Assembly (NCBI RefSeq): GCF_900108065.1
Contig: NZ_FNVQ01000004.1
Coordinates: 62,001 to 126,000, forward strand
From: Marinobacterium lutimaris
Lineage (GTDB): Bacteria; Pseudomonadota; Gammaproteobacteria; Pseudomonadales; Balneatricaceae
Length of the DNA: 64,000 nt
Direction of reading: 5' to 3'
Below, piece by piece: positions 47,187 to 57,475 of this stretch; position 1 is the stretch's first letter, and each line of letters begins with the position of its first letter. The notes beneath the pieces are model-generated. The model did not search any database. It was given only the letters and a program-made list of their open reading frames with translations, and was not told the origin of the DNA. A program made the position numbers and the translations under genes.

Positions 47187-48143
47187 TTGGAACTCTACCT
47201 CCAGACTCTCGCCTTCACCGGCAATATCGTCGCGCCCATCTTCCTGATCATGTTCATCGGTTATTTACTGGTCAGGGTAGGAGTATTCAACGAAAACTTC
47301 GTGAATGTGGGTTCCCGCTTCGTTTTCACCGTCACTCTGCCGACGCTGGTGTTTCTCTCCATTGCACGGATGGATTACCACGCCACGTTCAACCCGGCGA
47401 TGCTGCTGTTTGTCTTTATCACCACACTGATCTCTTTCGGCCTGATCTGGTGGCTGGGAAAACGCTGGATCGACTCGCCGGAGGACCTTGCCTCGTTCAT
47501 TCAGGGCGCGTTTCGCAGTAACTACGGCATTCTCGGGCTGGCGATCAGCTTCAACCTGTTTGGCCAGGCGGGGCTTGCGGAGGGTTCGCTGATCCTGGCG
47601 CTGGTGATCCCTATGTATAACGTGCTGGCGATCATCTGCCTGACCGTACCGCTGCAGAAAAGCGGCGGTCTGGATGTGATGAAAACCGCCTACCAGATTA
47701 TCCGCAACCCGCTGATTATCGCGGTAATCATCGCCCTGCCCTTCTCCTATTTCGGCCTGGAACTGCCGCACATCGCTGAACGCACTGCACGTTATTTTGC
47801 CGATATCACCCTGCCGCTGGCGCTGCTGACCATCGGTGGCTCACTCAATATGAAGAGTCTGAAAAGCACCTCGGGATCAGCCTTCTGGGCAACCCTGACC
47901 AAGCTGGTGCTGCTGCCACTGGTGCTGGTGCCCCTTGCCTGGCTGTTCGGCTTCTCCGGTCAGGACATGGTGATGCTGATGGTGCTGTTCGGATGCCCGA
48001 GCGCCGCCGCCGGCTTCGTCATGGCCAAGGCGATGGGCGCCAACGCCCAGCTCGCCGCCAATATCATCCTGACCACCACGCTGGGTTCGGTGGTGACGCT
48101 GAGCACCGGCATCTTCATCGTGCGCTTTATCGGCATTATCTGA
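47187..48143 (+). CDS. AEC-family transporter (auxin efflux carrier-like)
   Basis: The 318-residue membrane protein has ten helices with the AEC pattern: IVAPIFLIMFIGYLLVRVGVF at the start, FRSNYGILGLAISFNLFGQAG (the conserved N-Y-G-I/L region), and GCPSAAAGFVMAKAMGANAQLAA near the end. These carriers export organic acids or amino acids. The start is TTG 47187 with AAGGGA 6 bases upstream. The ankyrin-like gene begins 24 bp downstream. Confidence 0.9.
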   Translation: MELYLQTLAFTGNIVAPIFLIMFIGYLLVRVGVFNENFVNVGSRFVFTVTLPTLVFLSIARMDYHATFNPAMLLFVFITTLISFGLIWWLGKRWIDSPEDLASFIQGAFRSNYGILGLAISFNLFGQAGLAEGSLILALVIPMYNVLAIICLTVPLQKSGGLDVMKTAYQIIRNPLIIAVIIALPFSYFGLELPHIAERTARYFADITLPLALLTIGGSLNMKSLKSTSGSAFWATLTKLVLLPLVLVPLAWLFGFSGQDMVMLMVLFGCPSAAAGFVMAKAMGANAQLAANIILTTTLGSVVTLSTGIFIVRFIGII

Positions 48144-48167
48144 TCGCCGAGAAACAGGGGCTGAGAC

Positions 48168-48779
48168 ATGCTGAAGATTTTTAAAGATGCACGGACTGCC
48201 AAACTGGTAAATGCGCTGCGCAGCGGCAACAGGGAAGCGCTGAACAAACTGGCCGGCAAGTTCACGCCAGAACAACTGACCGAGCCGCTGGCCGATAACT
48301 TCAATGCACTGGAGCTCGCGTTACAAGCGGGACAGGCAGCATCGCTGCGCTGGGTAATGGAGCAACTGCCGCAGCATGCCCAGCGGGACGCTGATGACAC
48401 GCCCTACCTGCTGCACGCGCTGCAACATCCGGACGAGAGCCTGGCCCTGATCACTGCACTGCTGCAATCCGGGTTTGATGCCAATATCAGCCACGAAGAG
48501 CGCAGCCTGCTGGAGTGGTGTTTCGAGCACTGCGAGCAGCAGACACTGATGCTGCACCTGAGCCGGCTGACCCAGCACGGCGCAACACTGGAGCAGGCCG
48601 AGGTGCTGGTGATCCGTTCCATGGAGCGGGAAGACCAGGCCACCCTCAACTTTCTGATCAGCTCCGGTGCACCGCTGCCGCAGCGGCTGGAAGAGATCGA
48701 GTGTAGCGAAGAACTGCGCGGCTACGCCCGTCGCTGCGCCGATGACAAGAAAATCCGTGAAATGATGCTGGGGCGTTAA
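48168..48779 (+). CDS. Ankyrin-like helical protein of unknown function
   Basis: The 203-residue soluble protein consists of helix pairs spaced about 33 residues apart (FNALELALQAGQAASLRWVMEQ, TPYLLHALQHPDESLALITALL, SLLEWCFEHCEQQTLMLHL, AEVLVIRSMEREDQATLNFLI), which resemble degenerate ankyrin repeats. There is no signal peptide or catalytic motif. It follows the AEC transporter after 24 bp and is probably co-transcribed. A protein-protein interaction role is likely from the repeat form only. Confidence 0.7.
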   Translation: MLKIFKDARTAKLVNALRSGNREALNKLAGKFTPEQLTEPLADNFNALELALQAGQAASLRWVMEQLPQHAQRDADDTPYLLHALQHPDESLALITALLQSGFDANISHEERSLLEWCFEHCEQQTLMLHLSRLTQHGATLEQAEVLVIRSMEREDQATLNFLISSGAPLPQRLEEIECSEELRGYARRCADDKKIREMMLGR

Positions 48780-48836
48780 GCCCCAGCGTTCAGAACTGCC
48801 CTGCTTCGCGTCCCGGCCTGCGGCCGCTTAGCTATA

Positions 48837-48878
48837 CCCTTTTACCAATCCCCTTTTACCATTCCCCTTTTACCAATA
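48837..48878. repeat. 14-bp tandem repeat at the 3' end of the DASS gene (three units)
   Basis: CCCTTTTACCAATC (48837-48850), CCCTTTTACCATTC (48851-48864) and CCCTTTTACCAATA (48865-48878) run head to tail. The rightmost unit contains the TAA stop (48870-48872, minus strand) and the last two codons of the anion transporter gene. Confidence 0.9.
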
Positions 48879-50348
48879 ACCCAGCAGCTTCCACCAGAAA
48901 ATCCCCACCACAGCCCAGACCAACAGGTTAACCAGGCTCATTACGAAGCCTGCGCGCCACCATTCGCCCAATGTCAGGTAGCCGGAGCCGAAAATCACCG
49001 GCGAAGTGCCGGTGGCGTAGTGAGTGAGGGTCATCATGATTGAGGAGGCCGCCGCCATCATCAGCACAAACGGCATGGCTGGTATTCCAAGGCTCAGCCC
49101 CACGGTAAGGAAGGCGCCCATCATCGCGGTGATATGCGCCGTGGTGCTGGCAAAGAAGTAGTGGGAATAAAGGAAGATCGACACAATCAGCACACTGGCC
49201 AGGGGCCAGCCCATACCGGTATCGGTGATCCACTGCTGTACGCTGTGAGAGAACCAGTCGATCACGCCCAGTTTGTTCAACTGGGTCGCCATCATCACCA
49301 GTGCACCAAACCAGATCAGCGTATCCCAGGCGTTCTTTTCCTCGAGGATATCCTTCCAGTGCAGCACACCGGTCACCAGCAGCATCGATAGCCCCAGGAA
49401 TGCAGTGGTGGTGGCGTTGAGCTTGAAGCTCTCACCCAGCAACCAGGCGGGCAGATCGGCCCAGAACACCAGCAGCATCAGGAACACAGCCAGCATCAGT
49501 TTTTCGTCGCGGCTGACCGGCCCCAGCTCGGCCAGTTTTTCCCTGGCGAAGCGTCTCGCATCCGGGGTTTTGCGCACCTCCGGTGGGTACAGCCAGTAAA
49601 GCACCAGCGGCATCAGCGCGATCGCAGCCAGGCCCGGCAGCAGCATCGCCAGCGCCCAGGTGGTCCAGGTCAGATTGATATTGGCGCCGGTGGCATCGGC
49701 CACCAGCTGCACGGTCAGCGGGTTGGGCGCAGTGGCAGTAACAAACATCGCCGAGGTGATCGGGTTACTGTGGTAGTTCACCAGCGCCAGGTATTTGCCG
49801 ATCTTGCCCTCGGTTCCCTCTGCCGGAGAGGAGCCGAAACCTTTCGAGATCGAGCGCATGATCGGGTGCATGATACCGCCGCCACGGGCGGTGTTGCTCG
49901 GCGTTACCGGCGCCAGCGTCAGTTCCGACAGCGCCAGGCCATAGCCTATGCCCAGCGTGCTGCGCCCGGTCAGGGCGATAAAGTAATAGCCGATACGCGC
50001 ACCGAGGCCGCTATTGATAAGGCCGCGGGAGATCATCACCGCGATAGCGATCAACCAGATCAACGGGCTGGAGAAGCTGCTCAGCGCATCTTTGATGGCA
50101 GCGCCTGGGTTATCGCTGGTTACACCGCTGGCAGCCACCAGGGCGATCGCCAGGATAGAGATCGCACCAATCGACATCGCCTTGCCGATAATGGCAGCGA
50201 TGGTGCCGATAAAGATCGCCAGCATCAGCCAGCCCTGATCGCTGACCATCTCGGGTTGAGGAAGAAAATAGACGAGAGTACCCAGCCCCACCGCTACCAG
50301 CGCAGGAACGAGCCGGAGGTCGGAAGAACTCTTATTGGAGGGAGGCAT
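48870..50348 (-). CDS. DASS/SLC13-family anion transporter (dicarboxylate or citrate type)
   Basis: The 492-residue membrane protein has the two substrate motifs of the DASS family, PVTPSNTARGGGIMHP in the first half and YATGTSPVIFGSGYL in the second, with about eleven helices. It probably carries C4-dicarboxylate, tricarboxylate or sulfate-like anions, sodium-coupled or by exchange. ATG 50346-50348 is preferred (AGGA 6 bases upstream) to the in-frame ATG six codons earlier. It is the end of a leftward group that starts with its own promoter region after the CoA-binding gene. Confidence 0.88.
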   Translation of the reverse strand: MPPSNKSSSDLRLVPALVAVGLGTLVYFLPQPEMVSDQGWLMLAIFIGTIAAIIGKAMSIGAISILAIALVAASGVTSDNPGAAIKDALSSFSSPLIWLIAIAVMISRGLINSGLGARIGYYFIALTGRSTLGIGYGLALSELTLAPVTPSNTARGGGIMHPIMRSISKGFGSSPAEGTEGKIGKYLALVNYHSNPITSAMFVTATAPNPLTVQLVADATGANINLTWTTWALAMLLPGLAAIALMPLVLYWLYPPEVRKTPDARRFAREKLAELGPVSRDEKLMLAVFLMLLVFWADLPAWLLGESFKLNATTTAFLGLSMLLVTGVLHWKDILEEKNAWDTLIWFGALVMMATQLNKLGVIDWFSHSVQQWITDTGMGWPLASVLIVSIFLYSHYFFASTTAHITAMMGAFLTVGLSLGIPAMPFVLMMAAASSIMMTLTHYATGTSPVIFGSGYLTLGEWWRAGFVMSLVNLLVWAVVGIFWWKLLGYW

Positions 50349-50425
50349 GAAAGATCCTTTTTCCACAACAGGATTTATCCGGCACTCAATCGCCGGAACT
50401 GCTAATCACTTAAAACCGGCGTGAA

Positions 50426-50827
50426 TCAGTGCCACTCGATCGCCGGGCAGCGATCCATCACCACATCCAGGCCTGCCGTTCGCGCGCGCTCCGCGGCCGC
50501 TTCATTGATCACACCGAGCTGTAACCAGACGGACTTGGCGCCCACGGCGATCGCTTCATCGACCACCGCGCCAGCATCCTCGGAGTTACGAAAGATATCG
50601 ACCATATCGATGGTGCCGGCAATATCGGCAAGGCTCGCCACCACCGGACAGCCGAGCAGGTTCTGCCCAGCCAGTTTCGGGTTGACCGGCACCACGCTGT
50701 AGCCGTGGCGCAGCAGAAACTCCATGACGCGATGGCTGGCCCGGTGTGGTTTCTCGCTGGCGCCTACCAGAGCGATCATACGGACTTCATGTTGCAGTCT
50801 ATCGATCAGTGCTTTGTCATTACTCAT
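50426..50827 (-). CDS. CoA-binding protein, YccU-like
   Basis: The 133-residue protein has a Rossmann-type CoA-binding domain: [59 protein letters not shown] and the conserved C-terminal [11 protein letters not shown]. Related E. coli YccU is of unknown physiological role. ATG 50825-50827 gives the family length; the longer frame to 50932 is not supported. It lies 31 bp after moeB on the same strand and is probably read from the hemA operon. Confidence 0.88.
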   Translation of the reverse strand: MSNDKALIDRLQHEVRMIALVGASEKPHRASHRVMEFLLRHGYSVVPVNPKLAGQNLLGCPVVASLADIAGTIDMVDIFRNSEDAGAVVDEAIAVGAKSVWLQLGVINEAAAERARTAGLDVVMDRCPAIEWH

Positions 50828-50858
50828 GATCGCGCTCCCACCTCGGTTATAAACCCAT

Positions 50859-51632
50859 CTATTTTGCACTGCAGACCGGACAGGCCGGATCGGCCCGAAG
50901 CTTGAGGCTACGCCACTCCATGCGGCGGGCATCCAGCATCAGCAGTTTACCCACCAGCGGTTCACCGATTCCAGCCAGCACCTTCAGCGCTTCTGCAGCC
51001 TGTGTACTTCCCACTATACCCACCAGCGGAGCAAAAACGCCTGATTCTGAACAACTTAACGCCTCATCTTCACCCTCGGCGTAGAGACACTGATAGCAGG
51101 GTGCTCCCGGTACGCGGGAATCGAACACGCTGATCTGGCCATCGAAACGGATCGCCGCGCCGGACACCAGCGGTGTACCGGTAGCCACGCAGGCGCGATT
51201 CAAGGCAAAGCGGGTGGTGAAGTTATCGGAGCAGTCGAGCACCAGATCCGCCGCCTCAACCTGCTCGATCAGCGCCTCGCCCTCCAGCCTGGAGGCCAGG
51301 GTATCGATACGAATGTCCGGGTTCAGCGCCGCCAGCGTCTGTTTTGCCGACTCAACCTTGGGCTCGCCGACGCGGTCACTGGTATGTACGATCTGGCGCT
51401 GCAGGTTGGTCAGGTCCACCTGATCGTCATCCACCAGCACCAGGTGGCCGACGCCGGCTGACGCCAGGTAGATAGCCGCAGGGCTACCCAGTCCGCCGAG
51501 ACCGACGATCAGCACCCGACTGTTGAGCCAGGCTTCCTGTCCGTCGATCTCCACTTCCGGCAGCATGATCTGGCGGCTGTATCTCAGCAGTTGTTCATCG
51601 GATAACACCTGTTCACTCCTGTCCTGTTTCAA
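50859..51632 (-). CDS. moeB: Molybdopterin-synthase adenylyltransferase MoeB (ThiF/HesA family)
   Basis: The 257-residue enzyme has the nucleotide motif [19 protein letters not shown], the metal-binding [13 protein letters not shown], catalytic-loop [12 protein letters not shown] and zinc cysteines in PCYQC and ACPVC. It adenylates the C-terminal glycine of MoaD (or ThiS). Its position in hemA-prfA-prmC-moeB is the classical gammaproteobacterial one, which favours MoeB over ThiF. Confidence 0.92.
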   Translation of the reverse strand: MKQDRSEQVLSDEQLLRYSRQIMLPEVEIDGQEAWLNSRVLIVGLGGLGSPAAIYLASAGVGHLVLVDDDQVDLTNLQRQIVHTSDRVGEPKVESAKQTLAALNPDIRIDTLASRLEGEALIEQVEAADLVLDCSDNFTTRFALNRACVATGTPLVSGAAIRFDGQISVFDSRVPGAPCYQCLYAEGEDEALSCSESGVFAPLVGIVGSTQAAEALKVLAGIGEPLVGKLLMLDARRMEWRSLKLRADPACPVCSAK

Positions 51633-51678
51633 GCGAATCTGTTTCAGCCTGCTTCAAGCGTTGGCCGCGGGGCGCGGT

Positions 51679-52527
51679 TCAGCCTGGCCAGCGGGCTTGT
51701 GTCACCCGCGGCTGGCCGGCGAGGTCCCGGATCAGCTCAATATCGATGTAACCGCTCTGGGCCAGCAACTGCGCCACCGCCTCTGCCTGATTGTAGCCGT
51801 GTTCCAGCAACAACCAGCCAGCGGGTTTCAGCCGCGAACGGCACTGTTCGGCGATCAAGCGGATATCGGCAAGCCCAGACTCCCCGGCCACCAGTGCGGA
51901 CAGCGGCTCATAGCGCACATCGCCCTGGCTCAGATGAGGGTCATCGGCCTCGATATAGGGAGGGTTGGAGACGATCATCTCGAACTCGCCGTGCAGTGGT
52001 TCGCACCAGCTGCCGGTAAGGATCTCCACGTTGGGTATAGCATTCCGCGCCTGGTTACGCCGCGCCAGCTCGGCGGCGGCTTCCACCCGATCACAGGCCA
52101 GCACCTGCCAGTTCGGCCGTTCGCTGGCCAGGGCCAGGGCGATAGCGCCGGTGCCCGTACCCAGATCGGCCACCCGGAAGGGGCCATCCGGCAGCAACGC
52201 CAGCGCCGCCTCCACCAGGGTTTCGGTATCCCCCCGGGGGATCAGCGTATCGGCGCTAACTTCCAGCGTCAGGGTCCAGAAATCGCGCAGGCCGGTCAGG
52301 TGCGCCACCGGCTCGCCAGCCACCCGACGCTCCAGCAGCACGAGAAACTCGTCGCGCTGCGCGGCGGTCAGTTCCTTTTCCGGCCAGGTGAAGAGGTAGC
52401 TGCGCGGTTTATCGAGCAGATGACAGAGCAGCAGCTCGGTATCGAGCCGGGCGGTATCGGAATGGATGCTTGCAGCGCCCAGCGCGAGCGCCGCTTCGAT
52501 AGAAAGAGGTAATGCCGGTTCGCTCAT
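51679..52527 (-). CDS. prmC: Release factor glutamine methyltransferase PrmC
   Basis: The 282-residue enzyme methylates the glutamine of the GGQ motif in RF1 and RF2. The SAM-binding motif is DLGTGTGAIA at 121-130 and the catalytic NPPY is at 188-191. The N-terminal helical domain (about residues 1-85) docks the release factor. It lies 2 bp after prfA, its substrate gene. Confidence 0.96.
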   Translation of the reverse strand: MSEPALPLSIEAALALGAASIHSDTARLDTELLLCHLLDKPRSYLFTWPEKELTAAQRDEFLVLLERRVAGEPVAHLTGLRDFWTLTLEVSADTLIPRGDTETLVEAALALLPDGPFRVADLGTGTGAIALALASERPNWQVLACDRVEAAAELARRNQARNAIPNVEILTGSWCEPLHGEFEMIVSNPPYIEADDPHLSQGDVRYEPLSALVAGESGLADIRLIAEQCRSRLKPAGWLLLEHGYNQAEAVAQLLAQSGYIDIELIRDLAGQPRVTQARWPG

Positions 52528-52529
52528 GA

Positions 52530-53618
52530 TCAGCCCTCGGCCGAGAGTTCACCCAGCTGTTCCGCCTGATGCTCCTGCAGCAGCGGTCCGATCACTGAAT
52601 CCAGATCGCCCTGCATCACTTCACTGAGCTTGTAGATAGTCAGGTTGATGCGGTGGTCGGTGACTCGCCCCTGGGGGAAGTTGTAGGTACGGATGCGCTC
52701 GGAACGGTCGCCGGAGCCCACCAGGCTCTTGCGGGTGCTCGCCTGGGCGGCGTTGTGCCTGTCCATTTCCGCCTGTTGCAGGCGCGACGCCAGCAGCCCC
52801 ATCGCCTTGGCGCGGTTCTTATGCTGGGAGCGCTCTTCCTGACACTCCACCACCACGCCGGTAGGGATGTGCGTAATACGGATCGCGGAGTCGGTCTTGT
52901 TGACGTGCTGACCACCGGCACCGGAGGCGCGGAAGGTATCCACACGCAGGTCCGCTTTGTTGATCTCGATGGCGGCCGCCTCATCCATTTCCGGCATCAC
53001 CGCGACGGTGCAGGCGGAGGTGTGGATACGTCCCTGGGATTCGGTCTCCGGCACGCGTTGTACGCGGTGTGCACCGGATTCAAACTTGAGACGCGAGTAG
53101 ACCGCGTCGCCAGCGACACGGGTAATAATCTCTTTATAGCCGCCGTGTTCGCCTTCACTGGCGCTGATCACTTCAACGCGCCAGCCACGCTGTTCGGCGT
53201 AACGTGAATACATACGGAACAGGTCGCCGGCAAAGATCGCCGCCTCGTCACCGCCGGTGCCGGCTCGAACTTCCAGAAAGACGTTGCGACCGTCATTGGG
53301 ATCTTTCGGCAGCAACAGAATCTCAAGCTCACCTTCCAGTGCCTCGATCTGCTCCTTCGCCGCGTCGATCTCCTCCTTCGCCATTTCACGAAGATCGGGG
53401 TCGGAATCCTCCAGCATCAGCTGTGCTTCAGCGAGGTTTTCCTGCGCCTGGTTCCAGTCGCCGAACGCCTGTACGACAGGTTCAATCTCTGAATATTCGC
53501 GGGAGTAATCACGGAAGCGGTTCTGATCGTTAATTACCTCGGGCTCGCTGAGCAGGGCAGCAAGTTCCTCGTAACGATCGCTAAGCTTCTCGAGCTTGGT
53601 CTGAATCGAGTCTTTCAT
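52530..53618 (-). CDS. prfA: Peptide chain release factor 1
   Basis: The 362-residue RF1 reads UAA and UAG. The codon-recognition tripeptide is PET at 190-192, of the PxT form that defines RF1, and the hydrolysis motif GGQ is at 235-237 within [11 protein letters not shown]. It starts 13 bp after hemA. It is relevant to the amber codon found in the HlyD-like gene, since RF1 is present and intact. Confidence 0.97.
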   Translation of the reverse strand: MKDSIQTKLEKLSDRYEELAALLSEPEVINDQNRFRDYSREYSEIEPVVQAFGDWNQAQENLAEAQLMLEDSDPDLREMAKEEIDAAKEQIEALEGELEILLLPKDPNDGRNVFLEVRAGTGGDEAAIFAGDLFRMYSRYAEQRGWRVEVISASEGEHGGYKEIITRVAGDAVYSRLKFESGAHRVQRVPETESQGRIHTSACTVAVMPEMDEAAAIEINKADLRVDTFRASGAGGQHVNKTDSAIRITHIPTGVVVECQEERSQHKNRAKAMGLLASRLQQAEMDRHNAAQASTRKSLVGSGDRSERIRTYNFPQGRVTDHRINLTIYKLSEVMQGDLDSVIGPLLQEHQAEQLGELSAEG

Positions 53619-53631
53619 CTAACGGAGCCTG

Positions 53632-54903
53632 TCAGTTATCGCGCTCGGCGGGCGGACTGAGCTGGTACAGTTCCTGAACCAGCCCCGCCAGATCGGTGCG
53701 CCCCTCAGCGGAGGCCTTGCGCAGCTGCACCGTGGGCTGGTGCAGCATCTTGTTGGTAATTCCACGGGCCAGCTGCTGCAGCACCTGTTCGGGGTCGCGC
53801 CCCTGTCCCAGCTGCTTCATCGCCTTTTCCAGCTCGCCATCACAGATCGCCTGGCCCTGCTCACGCAGTGCCGTAAGCGTGTCCACCGCTTCCAGCTCGC
53901 GCAGGCGGCTGAGAAACGCATGGGCGCCGGCTTCGATAATCGCTTCTGCATCAGCGGCGGCACTCTCGCGGCTGCGCTGGTTCTCCTCGATCACCTCGGT
54001 CAGGTCATCGACGGTATAGAGGTAGACATCATCGAGGTCCGCCACCTGGGGTTCGATATCGCGGGGGACGGCAATATCGACCATAAACATGGGGCGGTGT
54101 TTGCGCTTCTTCAGCGCCGTTTCCACCGCGCCCTTGCCCAGAATCGGCAGCTGGCTGGCGGTGGAGGAGATCAGAATATCGGCCTTGGGCAGCGCCTCCG
54201 GCATTGCCGAAAGCTCGATCGCCTCGCCATTTACCTCGTCGGCCAGGGCATGAGCGCGCGCCAGGGTACGGTTGGCCACGGTAATCGAGCGCACCCCCGC
54301 CTGTTTCAGGTGGCGAGCCACCAGCTCGATGGTTTCACCCGCGCCAATCAGCAGTGCATGGCTATCGCCCAGATCTGCAAAAATATGTTCCGCCAGGCTC
54401 ACCGCCGCATAAGCCACAGACACAGGGTTCTGGCCGATGGCGGTTTCGGTACGAACCTGCTTGGCGATGGAGAAGGTGTGCTGGAACAGACGTCCCAGCT
54501 CAGCGCCGACCATGCCGGCCTGCTGGGAGACGCTGAAGGCGCTTTTCAGCTGACCAAGAATCTGCGGCTCGCCCAGCACCAGCGAATCCAGCCCGCTGGC
54601 CACGCGCATCATGTGGCGTACGGCTTCCTCATCGCGATAGATATAGCTGCACTTTTCCAGCTCGGCGGGATCAAGACCGTGGTAACGGCCGATCCACTCC
54701 AGCACCAGGCGGATATCGGTGAGATCGGTAGCGCAGTAGAGTTCGGTGCGGTTGCAGGTGGACAGAATCGCCACTTCCTGCAGGCTGGCGTGATCACGGG
54801 CAGCACTCATCGCCTCGCCGAGCTGCTCGGGAGCGAAAGACACGCGCTCCCGCACCTCGACCGGAGCCGTCTTGTGATTGATCCCGAATGCCAGCAACGC
54901 CAT
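53632..54903 (-). CDS. hemA: Glutamyl-tRNA reductase
   Basis: The 423-residue enzyme makes glutamate-1-semialdehyde, the first step of C5 heme synthesis. The catalytic Cys50 is in [12 protein letters not shown] and the NADPH domain carries [16 protein letters not shown]. It heads the leftward operon hemA-prfA-prmC-moeB. The divergent TPR lipoprotein starts 209 bp away; no clear promoter hexamers could be fixed in that gap. Confidence 0.97.
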   Translation of the reverse strand: MALLAFGINHKTAPVEVRERVSFAPEQLGEAMSAARDHASLQEVAILSTCNRTELYCATDLTDIRLVLEWIGRYHGLDPAELEKCSYIYRDEEAVRHMMRVASGLDSLVLGEPQILGQLKSAFSVSQQAGMVGAELGRLFQHTFSIAKQVRTETAIGQNPVSVAYAAVSLAEHIFADLGDSHALLIGAGETIELVARHLKQAGVRSITVANRTLARAHALADEVNGEAIELSAMPEALPKADILISSTASQLPILGKGAVETALKKRKHRPMFMVDIAVPRDIEPQVADLDDVYLYTVDDLTEVIEENQRSRESAAADAEAIIEAGAHAFLSRLRELEAVDTLTALREQGQAICDGELEKAMKQLGQGRDPEQVLQQLARGITNKMLHQPTVQLRKASAEGRTDLAGLVQELYQLSPPAERDN

Positions 54904-55112
54904 AGACTGAGGTTCACACTACCCTACTTGTACAAGCGCGACATCATACACCTTTCAACGCCACGGATTAAGCCATCGTCGTTAGACGTCAACCGGGGCG
55001 ATATCAAGAAAAAGGGTTTTCTTTCTCTCCACCCCCGCAACTTCCCTTCGCCCTTTGCTGTCCTCTATAGTGCACCTTTGGACTCAAGATCAGACTCAGG
55101 ATCAGAGCAGCG

Positions 55113-56822
55113 ATGAGAACAACCGGGATCACACTACTGATCGGCACTCTGCTACTCGGCGGCTGTGCCAGCGTAACGCCTCCCCAGCAGAGCGGCATCG
55201 ATACCGACTATCAGCCGGGGCAGCCCGTCTACACCCCAGGCGAGCTGAACCGGGAGTCCCTCTATGAGCTGATGGCTGCCGAGATCGCAGGCCAGCAGCG
55301 AGACTTCGACACCGCGCTGGATTTCTACCTGAGCCAGGTGAAGAAATCCCGTGATCCCGCCGTGGCCGAGCGCGCCACCCGCATAGCCCAGTTCATGCGT
55401 AACCCCGATGCGGTGCTCGAAGCGGCAACGATCTGGTCGGAAGCATCGCCGGACAATCCTGAACCGGATCATATCCGCGCTACCATCCTGATCAGCGAAG
55501 AACGTTTCGACGAGGCGCTGCCGGTACTGGAGCGCATACTCGACGACGGCAGCTCCGAGGCAGTACTGATTCTTGGCAGTAAAAGCCAGGAACTGTCGGT
55601 AGAATCCGCCAAGCGCTATGACGAACTGCTGGCCCGCTACTCCGCCGACGAGCCTGAACGCCTCGATCTGCTGCTGACCCGCGCCCTGCTGAAGCGCCGT
55701 GCCGGCGACGATGACGGCGCGCTGGCGCTGCTCGATCAGGGCCTGACCATCGAACCAGGCCAGACCGATCTGCTGCTGCAGAAGGTCGATATTCTGCGCA
55801 CCCGCGGCCAACAGAAGGCGGCACTTTCCCTGATCGACCAGGGGCTCGACGCCAGCCCGGAGCAGAGTCAGTTGCGTGTACAGAAGGCGCAGTTGCTGAT
55901 CGCCACCGATCCCGAAGCAGCGGTAGCGCTGATCGACGACATCATTGCGGAGCAGCCGGATGAGCGCCAGCTGCATTATTACTTCGCCCTGCTGACCCTG
56001 GAGCATGAACAGTACGCCGCCAGCCGTCGCATCCTCGAGCAGATGGCGCTGCAGGATCCGCACAACAGCAACCTGAACTTTTACCTCGGCATCATCGATG
56101 AAACGGAGGGCGATACCGAAAGCGCCCTGCAACATTTCCTCTCGGTGAGCTCCGGTCCCAACCTGCCCCAGGCTTACAGCCATGCGGTTGAACTGTTCGA
56201 CAGCGCGGAAGACCGCGCCCAGGTGGCGGAGATTATCGACCAGGGCATCAAACGCCACCCCGGCCTTGCGACCCGGCTGCGCCTGACCGAAGCCAACTGG
56301 CTGCAGAGCCGAGGCCTGGAAACCGAAGCCCTGACGCTGCTGGAAAGCGCTCTCAAGCGCGACCCCGCCGATGTGAGCCTGCTATATACCTATGCACTGC
56401 TGATTGAACCCCAGGATCCACAGAAGATGCTCTCCAACCTGGAGCGCGCCATCGAACTGGACCCGCAGAACGGTATGCTGCAGAACGCCCTCGGCTATTC
56501 GCTGACACTCTATACCGAAGACTACGAACGCGCCCACGACCTGATCTCCAAGGCTCTGGAGCAGCACCCGGACGATGCCGCCGTGCTCGACTCCATGGGT
56601 TGGGTGCTGTTCAAACTAGGCCGCGCTCAGGAGGCACTCAACTTCCTGCAGCGCGCCTATGACGCCTCCGAAGATCCCGAAGTGGCCAGCCACCTGGTCG
56701 AAGTACTCTGGCAACTCGACCGTACCGAAGAGGCTCAGCGCCTGTTGCAGGAAAACCTGGAGAAGTCGCCGGACGATAAACACCTACTGGAGATCGAACA
56801 GCAGTTGGGAGTCACTCAGTGA
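55113..56822 (+). CDS. Tetratricopeptide-repeat lipoprotein
   Basis: The 569-residue protein has a lipoprotein signal (LLIGTLLLGGC, Cys18) and then a chain of TPR helix pairs to the C-terminus, the clearest being AVLDSMGWVLFKLGRAQEAL near the end. Such proteins occur next to lolB in many gammaproteobacteria and are thought to be envelope scaffolds. Its stop overlaps the lolB GTG start (GTGA), so the pair is translationally coupled. Confidence 0.88.
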   Translation: MRTTGITLLIGTLLLGGCASVTPPQQSGIDTDYQPGQPVYTPGELNRESLYELMAAEIAGQQRDFDTALDFYLSQVKKSRDPAVAERATRIAQFMRNPDAVLEAATIWSEASPDNPEPDHIRATILISEERFDEALPVLERILDDGSSEAVLILGSKSQELSVESAKRYDELLARYSADEPERLDLLLTRALLKRRAGDDDGALALLDQGLTIEPGQTDLLLQKVDILRTRGQQKAALSLIDQGLDASPEQSQLRVQKAQLLIATDPEAAVALIDDIIAEQPDERQLHYYFALLTLEHEQYAASRRILEQMALQDPHNSNLNFYLGIIDETEGDTESALQHFLSVSSGPNLPQAYSHAVELFDSAEDRAQVAEIIDQGIKRHPGLATRLRLTEANWLQSRGLETEALTLLESALKRDPADVSLLYTYALLIEPQDPQKMLSNLERAIELDPQNGMLQNALGYSLTLYTEDYERAHDLISKALEQHPDDAAVLDSMGWVLFKLGRAQEALNFLQRAYDASEDPEVASHLVEVLWQLDRTEEAQRLLQENLEKSPDDKHLLEIEQQLGVTQ

Positions 56823-57382
56823 CACGGATACTGCTACTTTCTATTGCCCTGCTGCTGAGCGCCTGTTCCTCGATCCAGTCTCCGCCCACGGCTCCCGATG
56901 CCAACCTCCAGGGCAAACTGGACAACGACTGGCAGTTCAGCGGCAAGGCTGGCATTCGCCAGGGCAACAGCGCCGACTCCGCCAATATCGACTGGCATCA
57001 GCAGGATCAAGCCTACGAAGTCCGCCTCAGCGGCCCCCTGGGCCAGGGCGGTGCAGTGATCAGCGGCGACAGCAACAGCGTCGAGATGCAGGTCTCCGGT
57101 GAAAGCGAGACTTACCGCGGTCGCACCCCCGAAGAGGTGATGTACCAGGCGCTGGGCTGGTATCTGCCGGTGAGCCAGGCACGCTACTGGGTGCAGGGAC
57201 TGCCCGACCCCGCCTACCCATCCACACCGCTAAGTGATGCCAGCGGCTTCGAACAACTCGGTTGGCGTGTGGAAATCCAGCGTCTAACCGAGGTAAATCC
57301 CGACCTGATCCTGCCCGGCAGACTGGAGTTCACCTACCAGGATCTGCGTCTGAGGCTGGTGATTCGGGACTGGCAGCCGTAA
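56819..57382 (+). CDS. lolB: Outer-membrane lipoprotein receptor LolB
   Basis: The 187-residue lipoprotein has the lipobox LLLSAC and the LolB fold: WQFSGKAGIRQGNSADSANIDWHQQ, YEVRLSGPLGQGG and the C-terminal LILPGRLEFTYQDLRLRLVIRDW. It accepts lipoproteins from LolA and inserts them into the outer membrane. The usual next gene, ispE, is absent: only 93 bp separate lolB from tRNA-Gln. Confidence 0.94.
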   Translation: MTRILLLSIALLLSACSSIQSPPTAPDANLQGKLDNDWQFSGKAGIRQGNSADSANIDWHQQDQAYEVRLSGPLGQGGAVISGDSNSVEMQVSGESETYRGRTPEEVMYQALGWYLPVSQARYWVQGLPDPAYPSTPLSDASGFEQLGWRVEIQRLTEVNPDLILPGRLEFTYQDLRLRLVIRDWQP

Positions 57383-57407
57383 TTAATCCCAATTTCCCCA
57401 TCAGGGG

Positions 57408-57436
57408 TTGATTTTCCCGACCTGTTTACCGAAAAT
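57408..57436 (+). promoter_or_regulatory. Promoter candidate for tRNA-Gln
   Basis: TTGATT (57408-57413) and GAAAAT (57431-57436) are 17 bp apart and are followed by a GC-rich stretch ACGCGCC, the discriminator type typical of stable RNA promoters. The tRNA begins 39 bp further on. Confidence 0.5.
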
Positions 57437-57475
57437 ACGCGCCTTCTTGGATTGGCGGTTAGCCGCCATGAATAC

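Noticed and set aside
53740-55116. 458-codon open frame on the plus strand opposite hemA
   Set aside because: hemA is certain on the other strand; this frame has no family motif and arises from GC-rich codon bias.
55152-56258. 368-codon open frame opposite the TPR lipoprotein
   Set aside because: No start signal or domain; the TPR lipoprotein on the plus strand is clear.
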